Of a DNA stretch of 64,000 bases, positions 1-7,577 are shown one piece after another (the first letter of the stretch is position 1; every line of letters begins with the position of its first letter). This DNA is from RBG-16-57-11 sp964503145 (GTDB lineage: Bacteria; Chloroflexota; Anaerolineae; Anaerolineales; UBA4823), in NCBI GenBank assembly GCA_964503145.1, contig CAZCYV010000007.1:1-64000 (forward strand), read 5' to 3'. Under the pieces are notes generated by a model. The model did not search any database, was not told where the DNA came from, and saw only the letters and a program-made list of their open reading frames with translations. The translations under genes were made by a program, and so were the position numbers.

Positions 1-323
1 GCAGCATGATCGCCACCTGGGCGATGGTAGTCAATCGCTTCTTCTCGTCCCATGTCCGTATCCAGGCTGATCGCGGCCATACCGTTGTCAGCGCTGGTCC
101 ATATCGCATGGTGAGGCATCCGGGGTATGCAGGCGGCATCTTGGCATGGATTGCAGCACCAATCTTCTTCAGCTCGTATTGGGTAACGATCCCATCCATC
201 GTGGTGATTATTCTGACCATCATCCGCACGGTGCTGGAAGACCGCACGCTACAGGAAGAACTTCCAGGCTATCGCGAATACGCAGAACGGGTACGCTACC
301 GCTTAATGCCAGGGATTTGGTAG
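1..323 (+). CDS. isoprenylcysteine carboxyl methyltransferase-like protein (5' partial)
   Basis: The frame is open to the left edge, so the N-terminal part lies outside the window. About 106 residues remain. They carry the C-terminal signature of the ICMT/PEMT membrane methyltransferase family: GPYRMVRHPGY followed by two hydrophobic segments and then an E-D-rich stretch ending in PGYREYAERVRYRLMPGIW. Members are integral membrane enzymes that use S-adenosylmethionine; prokaryotic ones mostly have unknown substrates. The stop lies 24 nt before the first attC-like element (347-415), as expected of a cassette gene. Family assignment is solid, substrate unknown. Confidence 0.8.
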   Translation, partial: SMIATWAMVVNRFFSSHVRIQADRGHTVVSAGPYRMVRHPGYAGGILAWIAAPIFFSSYWVTIPSIVVIILTIIRTVLEDRTLQEELPGYREYAERVRYRLMPGIW

Positions 324-346
324 GATGTGCTTTCATACATGAAGCC

Positions 347-415
347 GCCCAACACGCGCTTCCAGCCGACAGCGCTCCGCATCGCTCCGCGTGCGGCTGA
401 ACCCGACCGTTGGGC
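347..415 (+). repeat. attC-like cassette recombination site 1
   Basis: The element opens with the inverse core GCCCAAC (347-353) and closes with GTTGGGC (409-415). The pairing extends outward to GCCGCCCAAC / GTTGGGCGGC (344-353 / 409-418). An inner CAGCCG/CGGCTG stem and a GC-rich loop lie between. RYYYAAC...GTTRRRY with a palindromic middle is the definition of an integron attC (59-base element). The plus orientation is taken from the ACGCGCTTCC stretch that follows the first core and recurs in sites 5 and 7. Confidence 0.75.
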
Positions 416-448
416 GGCACAAAGGTAATAGTAAGGAGCACAAATCAG

Positions 449-862
449 ATGAGTGAATTATCGCTACGAACCGCTGGTATCCTGTTAGTTGTATTGCCAA
501 CCGTTGCTATCGGTGGAGTGAGTATTCTGTTCTTATGGATTTCAAGCAGAAGTGACTATATGCGCAACCCGCTACGATCTCGCTTTTGGGCAGCAGGTCA
601 TGCTCATGCAGGCGTGCTATTGGTATTGTCGTTGGTATCGCTTCTATACGTGGATGCTGCTGATTTGTCAGATGGACTGAAAACACTCGTGCGCTGGGCG
701 ATTCCTTCTTCAGCGATATTTATTCCCGCTGGTTTCTTTCTCTCTGTACTACCTCGAGAAATCAAGAAACCGAACGCCGTCCTAAATCTGGCGTATTTCG
801 GATTCGCTACACTGACCATTGGGCTGCTTGTGCTGGGCATTGGATTATTGAGGGCATTGTGA
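449..862 (+). CDS. small four-helix membrane protein, unknown function
   Basis: A 137-residue protein with about four hydrophobic segments (residues roughly 8-30, 48-66, 80-100, 114-135) and short polar loops; no family recognised. The ATG at 449 is chosen over the upstream TTG at 410 because AAGGAG sits at 433-438 and because the TTG lies inside the attC core site. It starts 34 nt after that core, the usual layout of a cassette gene. The stop is 1 nt before the ATG of the SDR gene, so the two are probably translationally coupled and move as one two-gene cassette. Codon use is more AT-rich than in genes after 9 kb. Confidence 0.75.
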   Translation: MSELSLRTAGILLVVLPTVAIGGVSILFLWISSRSDYMRNPLRSRFWAAGHAHAGVLLVLSLVSLLYVDAADLSDGLKTLVRWAIPSSAIFIPAGFFLSVLPREIKKPNAVLNLAYFGFATLTIGLLVLGIGLLRAL

Positions 863-863
863 C

Positions 864-1670
864 ATGAACACACAGAAAGTAGCCCTGGTTACGGGTGCCT
901 CATCAGGATTTGGTCGCCTGATTGCCAGTAAACTTGCTCAAAGAAGTTTTCGCGTCTTCGGGACAAGCCGTAAGGAACATGCTACCACATCAGAAAACGT
1001 CCAGATGCTTGTACTCGATGTGCGGTCAGACCAATCAGTCCAATCATGTGTTGAGATGGTGTTATCTCAAGTCGGTCGGATCGATGTGCTCATCAATAAC
1101 GCGGGACATACACACACAAGTGTTATTGAAGAAACAAGCGGCGAGCAGGCGAGGGATGTGCTAGAGACAAACTTCTGGGGGGTTGTTCGAGTCACCAATG
1201 CCATCTTACCTGTAATGAGGCAACAGCGCAACGGGCACATTATCAACATAAGTTCCCTTGCAGGATTAATCGGAGCACCAGGGCAGGCTTTTTATTCTGC
1301 AAGCAAGTTTGCACTGGAGGGCTACAGCGAAGCGTTGAGTTATGAAGTTGAGCAATTCAATATCAAAATCTCTTTGGTTGAACCTGGTTTTTTCAGCACC
1401 AACCTGCACCATGCTCTATTGAAGGGCGCATTGATTATTCAGGACTACCAGGCATTGCGCGAAACCATCGAATCATCAATCCAGCAAGCCATTTCTCAAG
1501 GTGGTGATCCTGAAAAAGTAGCCGATTTAGTCATCAAAGTAGCAGAAAGCAGGTCCCCAAGGCTACGCTACAGAATTGGGAATGACGCAATCTGGACACC
1601 ACGCTTACGAATGCTATTACCTGAAACCATGTTTCGTTTTGGTACACGAAGGCGATTCAAATTGCCTTGA
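864..1670 (+). CDS. short-chain dehydrogenase/reductase (classical SDR)
   Basis: A 268-residue classical SDR with all key motifs: cofactor loop TGASSGFG (residues 10-17), a downstream LDV acidic position, structural NNAG, and the catalytic Ser (NISSLAG) with YSASK (Tyr-x3-Lys). PGFFST after the active site and a basic C-terminus are typical of the NAD(P)H-dependent oxidoreductases often called SDR family NAD(P)-dependent. The substrate cannot be told. It shares a cassette with the preceding membrane protein, the genes being separated by a single base, and is followed by attC-like site 2. Start supported by the tight junction TGACATG. Confidence 0.88.
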   Translation: MNTQKVALVTGASSGFGRLIASKLAQRSFRVFGTSRKEHATTSENVQMLVLDVRSDQSVQSCVEMVLSQVGRIDVLINNAGHTHTSVIEETSGEQARDVLETNFWGVVRVTNAILPVMRQQRNGHIINISSLAGLIGAPGQAFYSASKFALEGYSEALSYEVEQFNIKISLVEPGFFSTNLHHALLKGALIIQDYQALRETIESSIQQAISQGGDPEKVADLVIKVAESRSPRLRYRIGNDAIWTPRLRMLLPETMFRFGTRRRFKLP

Positions 1671-1689
1671 AGCTTCAATATCAATAGCC

Positions 1690-1761
1690 GCCCAACAACG
1701 GCTTGCACCTGACGCCGCTCCGCTGCGCTGCGCGGCGCAGGTGAAGCGCAAGCCGTTGGGC
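1690..1761 (+). repeat. attC-like cassette recombination site 2
   Basis: Core sites GCCCAAC (1690-1696) and GTTGGGC (1755-1761) enclose a strong stem: ACGGCTTGC pairs with GCAAGCCGT, and CACCTG with CAGGTG, around a GC-rich loop. This is the cleanest site in the array. Its reverse complement closely matches site 4 (3872-3943), including the run GCGCTTCACCTGCGCC, which shows that the intervening part of the array lies in the opposite orientation. Confidence 0.85.
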
Positions 1762-1798
1762 TTGCTTGTGGCGATTGGAGTTAACAGGGAATTGTGTT

Positions 1799-2248
1799 AT
1801 GAGCTATATTGAAGCTAATGCAAAGGGGCGTGAACGGCTCTGGGTCTTGGTAAGTGAGTTGACTGACGAAGAATTAACCCTGCAAGTAGGTGATGGCTGG
1901 ACCATAGCAGCAATGCTGGCACACCTTGCATTCTGGGATTATCGGGTGCTTGTGCTGATTGGGCGCTGGAAAAAGGTAGGGGTTGGACCTTCCCCAATTG
2001 ACATTGATGGTGTAAACGATGCAATGAAACCGCTATGTCTTGCGATACCTCCTCGCGAAGCGGCAAGATTGGCAGTCAATGCAGCGGAAGCAGTTGATGC
2101 CGAACTTGCGAACTTGCCTGAGGATTTGAAGCCAGGTATTAACGTACTGGTACAGGAAGGGAAGTTTCGGCTAAATCGGTCTATTCACAGAAATGAGCAT
2201 TTGGATCAAATCGAAAGGATACTTGCAGAATCCAGCAGGCAAGCCTGA
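1799..2248 (+). CDS. DinB/DUF664-like four-helix bundle protein
   Basis: A 149-residue protein with the layout of the DinB/YfiT superfamily: an N-terminal helix, WTIAAMLAHLAFWD near residues 34-47 with the first metal-ligand-type histidine, and a C-terminal HRNEHLDQIERIL with two further histidines. These proteins are metal-dependent, often thiol-related transferases, or stress proteins of unknown role. The ATG at 1799 is 38 nt after the core of attC-like site 2. The TGA stop overlaps the degenerate core GCCTGAC of site 3. The assignment rests on the histidine pattern and predicted helices, not on strong identity. Confidence 0.72.
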   Translation: MSYIEANAKGRERLWVLVSELTDEELTLQVGDGWTIAAMLAHLAFWDYRVLVLIGRWKKVGVGPSPIDIDGVNDAMKPLCLAIPPREAARLAVNAAEAVDAELANLPEDLKPGINVLVQEGKFRLNRSIHRNEHLDQIERILAESSRQA

Positions 2249-2370
2249 CGGCCACTAGCTCAGCGCCCGGCGACCCGGGCATCGCCTCACCCATTATCGC
2301 GCCCCCTGGCAGGCAAGGCACGTGTGCATTTCGCCGCGCCAGCCGGGCCCGCCGCAGCGAGTTGTTAGGC
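2243..2370 (-). repeat. attC-like site 3 (long, probably minus-oriented)
   Basis: Reading the minus strand, the element begins GCCTAACAAC (from 2370) and ends GTCAGGC (to 2243). The first core is perfect; the last has C for T at the second T of GTT. The interior is GC-rich and self-complementary (GGCCCGGCT versus GCCGGGC). At about 128 bp it is longer than sites 1, 2 and 4. The minus orientation is favoured because the broken gene at 2573-2365 ends with its TAA inside the GCCTAAC core, a common cassette arrangement. Confidence 0.5.
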
Positions 2371-2573
2371 GCCACCGATCGTAGCCCCGGCGCCCCGGTA
2401 CGCCAGATACAGGCGGCCCACCAGCACGAAGGCCTGCGGCGTCGATTGGAAGTCTCCGAAGGCGACCCGACGGGTGGCTGGGCAAAGGTACCCCGCCGGC
2501 CCACCGTTCACCGAGGCGCTGCCAGTTTGTCAATGATGGACAGCAATTCGATTTTTGTTTCAGCGTTCAACAT
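2365..2573 (-). pseudogene. small cassette gene interrupted by a frameshift
   Basis: On the minus strand an ATG at 2573 with GGAGAG 7 nt upstream opens MLNAETKIELLSIIDKLAA, which hits a TGA after 21 codons. Shifting frame at the GCAGCGCC stretch gives a continuous reading through ASVNGGPAGYL and AFVLVGRLYLAYRG to a TAA inside the attC core. The total length of 209 nt is not a multiple of three. The first part is AT-richer than the second, so it could be a fusion of two cassettes rather than a simple frameshift. No family recognised. Confidence 0.4.
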
Positions 2574-2599
2574 TTTATCTCTCCAAGTATTACGTTGTC

Positions 2600-2756
2600 G
2601 TTGGGCGGCTATTCACCGTAATAGACTTGTGCTTGCTTTCCGATTTGAATTAATCGTACACCAATCAACAGAATCATTCGTATCGGGCAACATCGCATTC
2701 ATGATTCAACCTCTTTCTATATTCCTCTCTGATGTTATCTATTAGAGCCGCCCAAG
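2600..2756. other. cassette remnant with isolated core sites and no clear gene
   Basis: GTTGGGCGGC at 2600-2609 and GCCGCCCAAG at 2747-2756 flank about 140 bp of AT-rich DNA. Read on the minus strand this is a short segment bounded by CTTGGGC and GCCCAAC. It could encode at most a 29-residue peptide (ATG at about 2702, ending in QVYYGE just before the GCCCAAC core). Next to it, GCATAAC (2769-2763, minus) lies only 6 nt from CTTGGGC (2756-2750). That looks like an attC whose whole central arm has been lost. Confidence 0.35.
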
Positions 2757-2794
2757 GACGGCGTTATGCTGCTCCTGGTTGAAGCGACGACGGC

Positions 2795-3832
2795 TTACGG
2801 CACGAGCACGATCTTGCCCTTCAGGCCTCCCCTCCCCAGCAGTTCGTGTGCATATCTTGCCTCGACAAGAGGCAATCGCTGTGCGACGAGCGGCTTGATC
2901 CTTTTCTGCTGAAGGAGATCAAGCAAGGCAATCAAATCCTGTCGAAACAAAGCTGGTCGCAGGCGTTTCAGCGTCTGGATGCTATAAAGAACAACCCGCT
3001 TCCTGCTCGGGAGAGCCAAGCTGGCAACAATATATACCGCGAGAATAAAGATTGCCCGAAAGCGATGACGACCACCGGAAGGACCTGAAGCCAATCGCCC
3101 TCCGCGTAGTGAGCCAGTGAGACCATAGGCCACAACCGTCCCACCACGAAGGAGCGCCTCACGGGAACGCCAGATATGCGTGCCACCAATGCTGTCAAAG
3201 ACAACGTTAACGCCCCCACCCGTTTGACGCTGGATCTCTGTCACGAAGTCTTGATGCTGATAGTCGATCGGGATACCGCCCAGGTCGGATACCGCGGATG
3301 CTTGTTCCGATGAACACGTACCGAACATCTCCAAGCCGGCGAGCCGCCCAAGCTGCAAGAGTGCCGAGCCGACCCCGCCTGACGCGCCGTGGATCAGCAC
3401 GCGCTGGCCTTGTCTGACGTTAGCCGAACGATGTAGCATCTGGTACGCCGTGACGTAGTTCAGCACAAGGCTGACAGCCTCGGCGGCGTCCAACCCAGAT
3501 GGCACGGGAACCAGTTCGCGTTGCGGCAGGCAGACGAACTCCGCGTAAGCGCCGCTAATCGGCAGCGCGGCAACTATCTGGCCAGGTTCAATTCCAGACA
3601 CGCCGTCGCCGAGCCGATCCACCAAGCCAACCAGATCCCACCCCGGCGTGAAGGGCACTCGGGGCGTTTCAGGATGAATGCCTTCGCGCATCATGAGGTC
3701 CGCCAAAGAAACACCTGCGGCCAGCACTCGCACGCGCACTTCACCGCGCTTCGGCTCGGGGCAATCTTCTTCCAGGACCTGAAGGGCATCGGGCCCGCCG
3801 TAGTGAGTAACGATGATGCGCTTGTGTTTCAT
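2795..3832 (-). CDS. zinc-independent MDR / NADPH:quinone reductase-like oxidoreductase
   Basis: A 345-residue member of the medium-chain dehydrogenase/reductase superfamily, quinone-reductase branch. It has the GroES-like N-terminal fold (GEVRVRVLAAGVSLADL), the PGWDLVGLV segment, and the nucleotide-binding motif HGASGGVGSALLQL near residue 150. Catalytic zinc ligands of alcohol dehydrogenases are missing, as in quinone reductases. The start at 3832 follows GAGGAG; an in-frame extension to 3901 runs through attC-like site 4 and is rejected. It is the last intact gene of the inverted cassette block. The substrate is unknown; likely an NADPH-dependent reductase of quinones or enones. Confidence 0.85.
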   Translation of the reverse strand: MKHKRIIVTHYGGPDALQVLEEDCPEPKRGEVRVRVLAAGVSLADLMMREGIHPETPRVPFTPGWDLVGLVDRLGDGVSGIEPGQIVAALPISGAYAEFVCLPQRELVPVPSGLDAAEAVSLVLNYVTAYQMLHRSANVRQGQRVLIHGASGGVGSALLQLGRLAGLEMFGTCSSEQASAVSDLGGIPIDYQHQDFVTEIQRQTGGGVNVVFDSIGGTHIWRSREALLRGGTVVAYGLTGSLRGGRLASGPSGGRHRFRAIFILAVYIVASLALPSRKRVVLYSIQTLKRLRPALFRQDLIALLDLLQQKRIKPLVAQRLPLVEARYAHELLGRGGLKGKIVLVP

Positions 3833-3871
3833 AGACTGACTCCTCGGTTGTCGGGTGCTCGATCTTGTGCG

Positions 3872-3943
3872 GCATAACGGTTTGCGCTTCACCTGCGCCA
3901 CGCAGCGCAGCGCAGCGGCGTCAGGGGCAAGCGCGTGTTAGGC
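3872..3943 (-). repeat. attC-like cassette recombination site 4
   Basis: On the minus strand it starts GCCTAAC (3943-3937) and ends GTTATGC (3878-3872). The arms contain GCGCTTGCCCCTGACGCCGC and GGCGCAGGTGAAGCGCAAAC. It is close to the plus-strand sequence of site 2, showing common origin and opposite orientation. It sits between the stop of the CPBP gene (3954) and the start of the quinone-reductase gene (3832). Confidence 0.75.
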
Positions 3944-3953
3944 GGGCATATCC

Positions 3954-4778
3954 TTAAGGCGCAGTTCTTTTATGCCTGTTCACGAGAAACGGCATTATCA
4001 GAACCGCCAGCGCCACGAGGATCAAAGCAATCAACCAGGCAATGCCACCAGGCTTGCCCAACCGGAAATTCATCACATCGCCCAGGGTGAACAACAGGTT
4101 GGTCAGCATATGCCCCAGCACGCCGTACCAGAAGCCCAGCCGAATGCGCAGGTAGCCGTAGGTCAGGCCGCCGATGAGTTGGGGCAAGACCAGGAGGATG
4201 ACCGCCCACAACGGCGACTGCTGGGCATAATTACCGAGGTGCGCCAGCGCAAAGAGCAGCGCGCCCAGGTAATAGTACCCACCCACATGGCGGTTGAAGA
4301 AGTCTGCGTAGCGATGGCCGCGGCGTTCACGCACCCAGAAGAAGAGGCAGATTCCCGCCGAAAGTCCCAGGTAGAACAGCACGTCGGCCCCGATGCACAG
4401 CGATTCCTCGCTGAATATCTCGGCAAACGGTTTGGGGGCATATTGCACCGTGGACAGGACCAGCGAGATGAAGAGAAACAGGAGATTGGGCGCCAATCCC
4501 AGCCGGAAAGAGAGTTCTTCGATCAGCGATGCAACCAAGACGGCACTCAATAGGTCCATTAAGAGGTCGAACTCTGTTTGTACGATTTCGGTTATATATT
4601 CGCCGGCTTCGATGAGGAAATCAGGGCGGGTCGTTGCCAGCGACAACAGGATTTCCAGCGCCACAATCAAGAGAACGAGCATCAGTTTTTGCCCGATTCC
4701 TGCGCTCAACCGTTCGGCAACCGGACGGCGCAGAAAGTTCCAGAAATCCAGTAGGGGATGGGAAAGAGAAGAACTCAT
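3954..4778 (-). CDS. CPBP family intramembrane metalloprotease (second copy)
   Basis: A 274-residue multi-pass membrane protein with the CAAX-protease/bacteriocin-processing (CPBP, Abi) motifs: EELSFR near residue 88, FALAHLGN near residue 178 and a third-motif histidine (GVLGHMLTNLL) near residue 223. About eight hydrophobic segments are visible. In bacteria CPBP proteins are often linked to self-immunity or membrane-protein processing. The motif-1 EE pair and both histidines are kept, so it may be active. It lies 21 nt downstream of another CPBP gene in the same minus-strand operon, and 11 nt before attC-like site 4. Confidence 0.85.
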   Translation of the reverse strand: MSSSLSHPLLDFWNFLRRPVAERLSAGIGQKLMLVLLIVALEILLSLATTRPDFLIEAGEYITEIVQTEFDLLMDLLSAVLVASLIEELSFRLGLAPNLLFLFISLVLSTVQYAPKPFAEIFSEESLCIGADVLFYLGLSAGICLFFWVRERRGHRYADFFNRHVGGYYYLGALLFALAHLGNYAQQSPLWAVILLVLPQLIGGLTYGYLRIRLGFWYGVLGHMLTNLLFTLGDVMNFRLGKPGGIAWLIALILVALAVLIMPFLVNRHKRTAP

Positions 4779-4799
4779 AAGTGCCTGCAGAGTTTGGTC

Positions 4800-5672
4800 T
4801 TAACCCTGCACACTCACCATTTCCATCTTGGAGCGTGACTCAAGGCGAGAAATGAGCCAGTAAGCCGCAGCCAGCGCGGCGAAGAGGGCCACTATGTCAT
4901 ACACAGTGATTTGCCCTGGTGTCAAGAAAAGGGCAATCGGGGGCAGCGAGCCGCCCTCGTACCCGAAAAGTACGGTCAGGAGCAAATTGTTGATGGCGTG
5001 CATCCCCAGCGCGTAATCCAGCGAACCGCTGCGCAGGGTGATGAGAGTCCAGCCCGCGCCGAAGAAAAACCAGTTGAGAACGCTGAGCAAGAAATCTTGT
5101 TCGACTTCGGCATTGCCCAGGTGCGGCAGGGTGAACAGCACACCGTTGAGGATGCTCAAAATCAGCCAGTTTTTTGTCAACCGTCCGCCAGCCTGCAGCA
5201 AATACCCGCGAAAGAAGAACTCCTCCGCGCTGGTTTGCAGCGGCATCAACACCAGCGCCGCCAGCAGATACGGCCAATACTGCAAGAAGTTGGCGTTGAA
5301 CGTGTAACGAACACCCATAAAAATCACACTGCCGAGCGTGACCAGGATGAGCAGCCCCGCCCAAATGCCTGCGCCGAGCAGCAGACGCCGGCCGTTCAGT
5401 CGTCTGTTCGGGCCAATCAGCGAGCCGAACGAACGGCGGTGCAGCCAGGCGGTTGCCAGCCAGACTCCAAGCAGCAGCAAGCCAAAGGTCAGCAAGCCGA
5501 GTGCAAGTTCGGCGACAGAACCGGGGGCAAGCAGACCGCTTTCTTGAAAAGGCACGGTCAGGAACGCAGTGCCTACCATCCATACTGCCAGGATGAGGAC
5601 AATCCCCACCCCATAGCGCCACCAGGCGTTTTTACCCTGATCGGCTAGAGCAAGATAGACGTTTTGGGACAT
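4800..5672 (-). CDS. CPBP family intramembrane metalloprotease (first copy)
   Basis: A 290-residue CPBP/Abi-family protein with SAEEFFFRGYL (motif 1, residues about 148-158), FTLPHLGN (motif 2) and GMHAINNLLL (motif 3). Eight or so membrane segments are evident. The start at 5672 has GAGGTGG upstream. It differs strongly in sequence from the neighbouring CPBP protein, so the pair is not a recent tandem duplication; they may act together. The gene follows attC-like site 5 on the minus strand, placing both proteases in one cassette about 1.9 kb long. Confidence 0.87.
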   Translation of the reverse strand: MSQNVYLALADQGKNAWWRYGVGIVLILAVWMVGTAFLTVPFQESGLLAPGSVAELALGLLTFGLLLLGVWLATAWLHRRSFGSLIGPNRRLNGRRLLLGAGIWAGLLILVTLGSVIFMGVRYTFNANFLQYWPYLLAALVLMPLQTSAEEFFFRGYLLQAGGRLTKNWLILSILNGVLFTLPHLGNAEVEQDFLLSVLNWFFFGAGWTLITLRSGSLDYALGMHAINNLLLTVLFGYEGGSLPPIALFLTPGQITVYDIVALFAALAAAYWLISRLESRSKMEMVSVQG

Positions 5673-5735
5673 TGGAACCACCTCTAATCACATTAACTTG
5701 GATATTTTAGCATGTTTCCCTGCTTGATAGCGCCC

Positions 5736-5854
5736 GCCCAACGGTCAGCATCAGCGGCGGTGCGCAGCGCAGCGGAGCAACATCTCATGATGGCGCGGCC
5801 ATCATTTTTCCTGGGGGAACGGATAAGCCTGTTCCCAGGAAGCGCGTGTTGGGC
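5736..5854 (-). repeat. attC-like cassette recombination site 5 (with two inner hairpins)
   Basis: Cores GCCCAAC at 5854-5848 and GTTGGGC at 5742-5736 (minus strand), followed inside by ACGCGCTTCC exactly as in site 1. The 119-bp interior holds two extra perfect hairpins, at ATGATGGCGCGGCCATCAT and CCTGGGGGAAC...GTTCCCAGG. The site lies between the decayed toxin gene and the first CPBP gene. Confidence 0.75.
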
Positions 5855-5878
5855 GGCATGGCAGAGATTGGTTGATTT

Positions 5879-6129
5879 TTACTTGAGGAGGCGATCATAC
5901 TCGTCATGCGTACCAATCCAAAACCACGTTACCGTATCGCCTTTCAACAATCCAAGCGCTCTGTATCCCAAACCAATACGCACTGAGTAAACTGGCTGGC
6001 TTTCTTTCACTCGCTTGGATGGGCTGGATTATCTCACCACAATTTGCAGGCTTGCCGCGCTCGCTGACGGATTTCTGGTGGCAAGGCCCAGTAATGTTGC
6101 CAGAATGACAGGGTAGTTTGCGATTTCAT
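5879..6129 (-). pseudogene. RelE/HigB-like toxin gene, decayed
   Basis: The minus strand starts with ATG at 6129, overlapping the antitoxin-like gene's TGA by 4 nt (ATGA). It reads MKSQTTLSFWQHYWALPPE and then a TGA after CKLW. After DNPAHP the frame shifts by one and continues KRVKESQPVYSVRIGLGYR, ending in WFWIGTHDEYDRLLK and TAA at 5879. The pattern (FW..Y..LP.EI, NP.HPS, YSVRIG..YRALG, W.WIG.H..YDR) is that of RelE/ParE-superfamily toxins of the YgjN/HigB type. One in-frame stop plus a frameshift make it inactive as read. Confidence 0.75.
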
Positions 6130-6431
6130 GGATGCTCGATGAATTCGTCGTGTTCATCGAACATCGGCAATACTTTACCTTCATTGATCTCGACTTCGAC
6201 TGCCGCCACCAGCGCCGCTAACTTATCATCGTCGGTTGCCGCAAATTGCGTATCCCATATCGCTTCATCCACCGCAATTTCTTCAAAGGTTTCTTCGGTG
6301 GGTAGCGGATGTGTCTTGAGAAAGAGCGCGAATTGATAAAGTTGCACCGTGCGCGCCAGCGGCATGCTTGCAGCAATTTCTGCGATGGCCTTTATCAGAT
6401 CGGCGTGGGTCTGTCGTATCTTTGTTTCCAT
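6126..6431 (-). CDS. antitoxin-like protein partnered with the decayed toxin
   Basis: A 101-residue acidic protein: N-terminal helix region (residues 6-45, including LARTVQLYQFALFLKT) followed by a strongly acidic C-terminal half (EETFEEIAVDEAIWD and later DEHDEF). No DNA-binding motif is certain. Its job is inferred from position: it overlaps by ATGA a RelE-type toxin remnant, antitoxin first, as in many type II pairs. The ATG at 6431 has GGTGGAG upstream, preferred over the TTG at 6449. The minus-strand core-like GTTCGGC at 6505-6499 marks the probable start of its cassette. Confidence 0.7.
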   Translation of the reverse strand: METKIRQTHADLIKAIAEIAASMPLARTVQLYQFALFLKTHPLPTEETFEEIAVDEAIWDTQFAATDDDKLAALVAAVEVEINEGKVLPMFDEHDEFIEHP

Positions 6432-6498
6432 AATTTCTACTCCACCCAAATTCTATCACGGCTATCCTAGCACTGGCATGATGCGCTTCCGTAATGCC

Positions 6499-6834
6499 GC
6501 CGAACGAGACTGTCGGAAAACCTTTTTCGCAAACCAAACCGCCTGCGCGGCTGCCCTTGACTGCGGCGAGCACCGGGGTACAATCGTTCCAGGCGACGAC
6601 GGGAATAATCGTGGTTCTTCGGTTGGCAAGGTACGAAAGCCGAGGGAAAAAAAGCTCGAGAAGTGTCCGGGATGATGGTTAAGAGTACATCTTAGGCTTT
6701 GGAGTGAATGATCAGACATAGAAACAGCTTAACTTTTATGAGTTTGGATATATAATCAATACAGGATTCATTTTTCGGCTGGCTATACGGTAAAAATGCA
6801 GTGTATCAAATATCCGTATAATCAATAGTTCGGC
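6499..6834. other. junction between oppositely oriented cassette blocks
   Basis: About 320 bp without a convincing gene, bounded by GTTCGGC read outward to the left on the minus strand (6505-6499) and GTTCGGC read to the right on the plus strand (6828-6834). It thus separates the minus-oriented block from the next plus-oriented one. It contains a candidate plus-strand promoter (6557-6584) and two copies of ATAATCAATA near 6750 and 6817. Short ORFs here have no recognisable family and poor start sites. Confidence 0.4.
6557..6584 (+). promoter_or_regulatory. candidate sigma70 promoter in the cassette-block junction
   Basis: TTGACT at 6557-6562, 16-nt spacer, TACAAT at 6579-6584. It points toward the plus-oriented cassettes beginning at 6828 and could drive them, as Pc does in an integron, though it is not next to any attI-like site. 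Sequence match only. Confidence 0.35.
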
Positions 6835-6841
6835 GGCAAGA

Positions 6842-7408
6842 ATGACACTGAAAATTGCCTGTTTGGGGTGGGGTTCGCTGATCTGGGACCCACGCGCGTT
6901 GCCGATTCAGCGCAAGTGGTTCGAGGACGGGCCTTTTGTACCCGTAGAGTTCACCCGTCAATCGTCGGACGGCCGCATTACTCTCGTGATCGAACCAAGC
7001 GCTGCTCCGGTGCGTGTGTTATGGGCAGTGATGCTTTCGCCCGATCTGCAATCAGCGAGGGATGCCCTCCGCGATCGTGAAGGCATTACAGGCGATAAAT
7101 GGATGTCGCGAATTGGATCGTGGCAGCGGGGTGAAGCTGCCCCTGAATCGATCAGTGAACTAGCCGAGTGGGCGCAGGCACATGGTGTAGATGCTGTTGT
7201 CTGGACCGCACTCGGCCCCAGATTCAATGGTCAGGAGACCTCACCCTCGGTCGATCAAGTGATCCAATACCTGCGGAACCTGACCGGTCCTATACGGGAG
7301 AACGCAGAGCGTTATGTTCGGTGCGCGCCTCGCCAGATTGACACTGAGTATCGCCGTCGTATCGAAGCGGAACTGGGTTGGTCGTACCGCGATTGCAGGT
7401 CAGTTGCC

Positions 7409-7414
<6 letters not shown>
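6842..7414 (+). CDS. gamma-glutamylcyclotransferase-like fold protein
   Basis: A 190-residue protein opening KIACLGWGSLIWDP. The GWGSL signature resembles the substrate loop YGSL of gamma-glutamylcyclotransferase-like (GGCT/AIG2) proteins, and proteins with this start are common in cassette arrays and plasmids. Function is not established; a cyclotransferase acting on gamma-glutamyl adducts is one possibility. The gene starts 8 nt after the core-like GTTCGGC at 6828-6834, and its TAA stop falls inside the GTCTAAC core of attC-like site 6. Confidence 0.68.
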
Positions 7415-7543
<129 letters not shown>

Positions 7544-7577
7544 GGCTGTATCTGAACAGCAAAGGGAGTGTTCTTTA

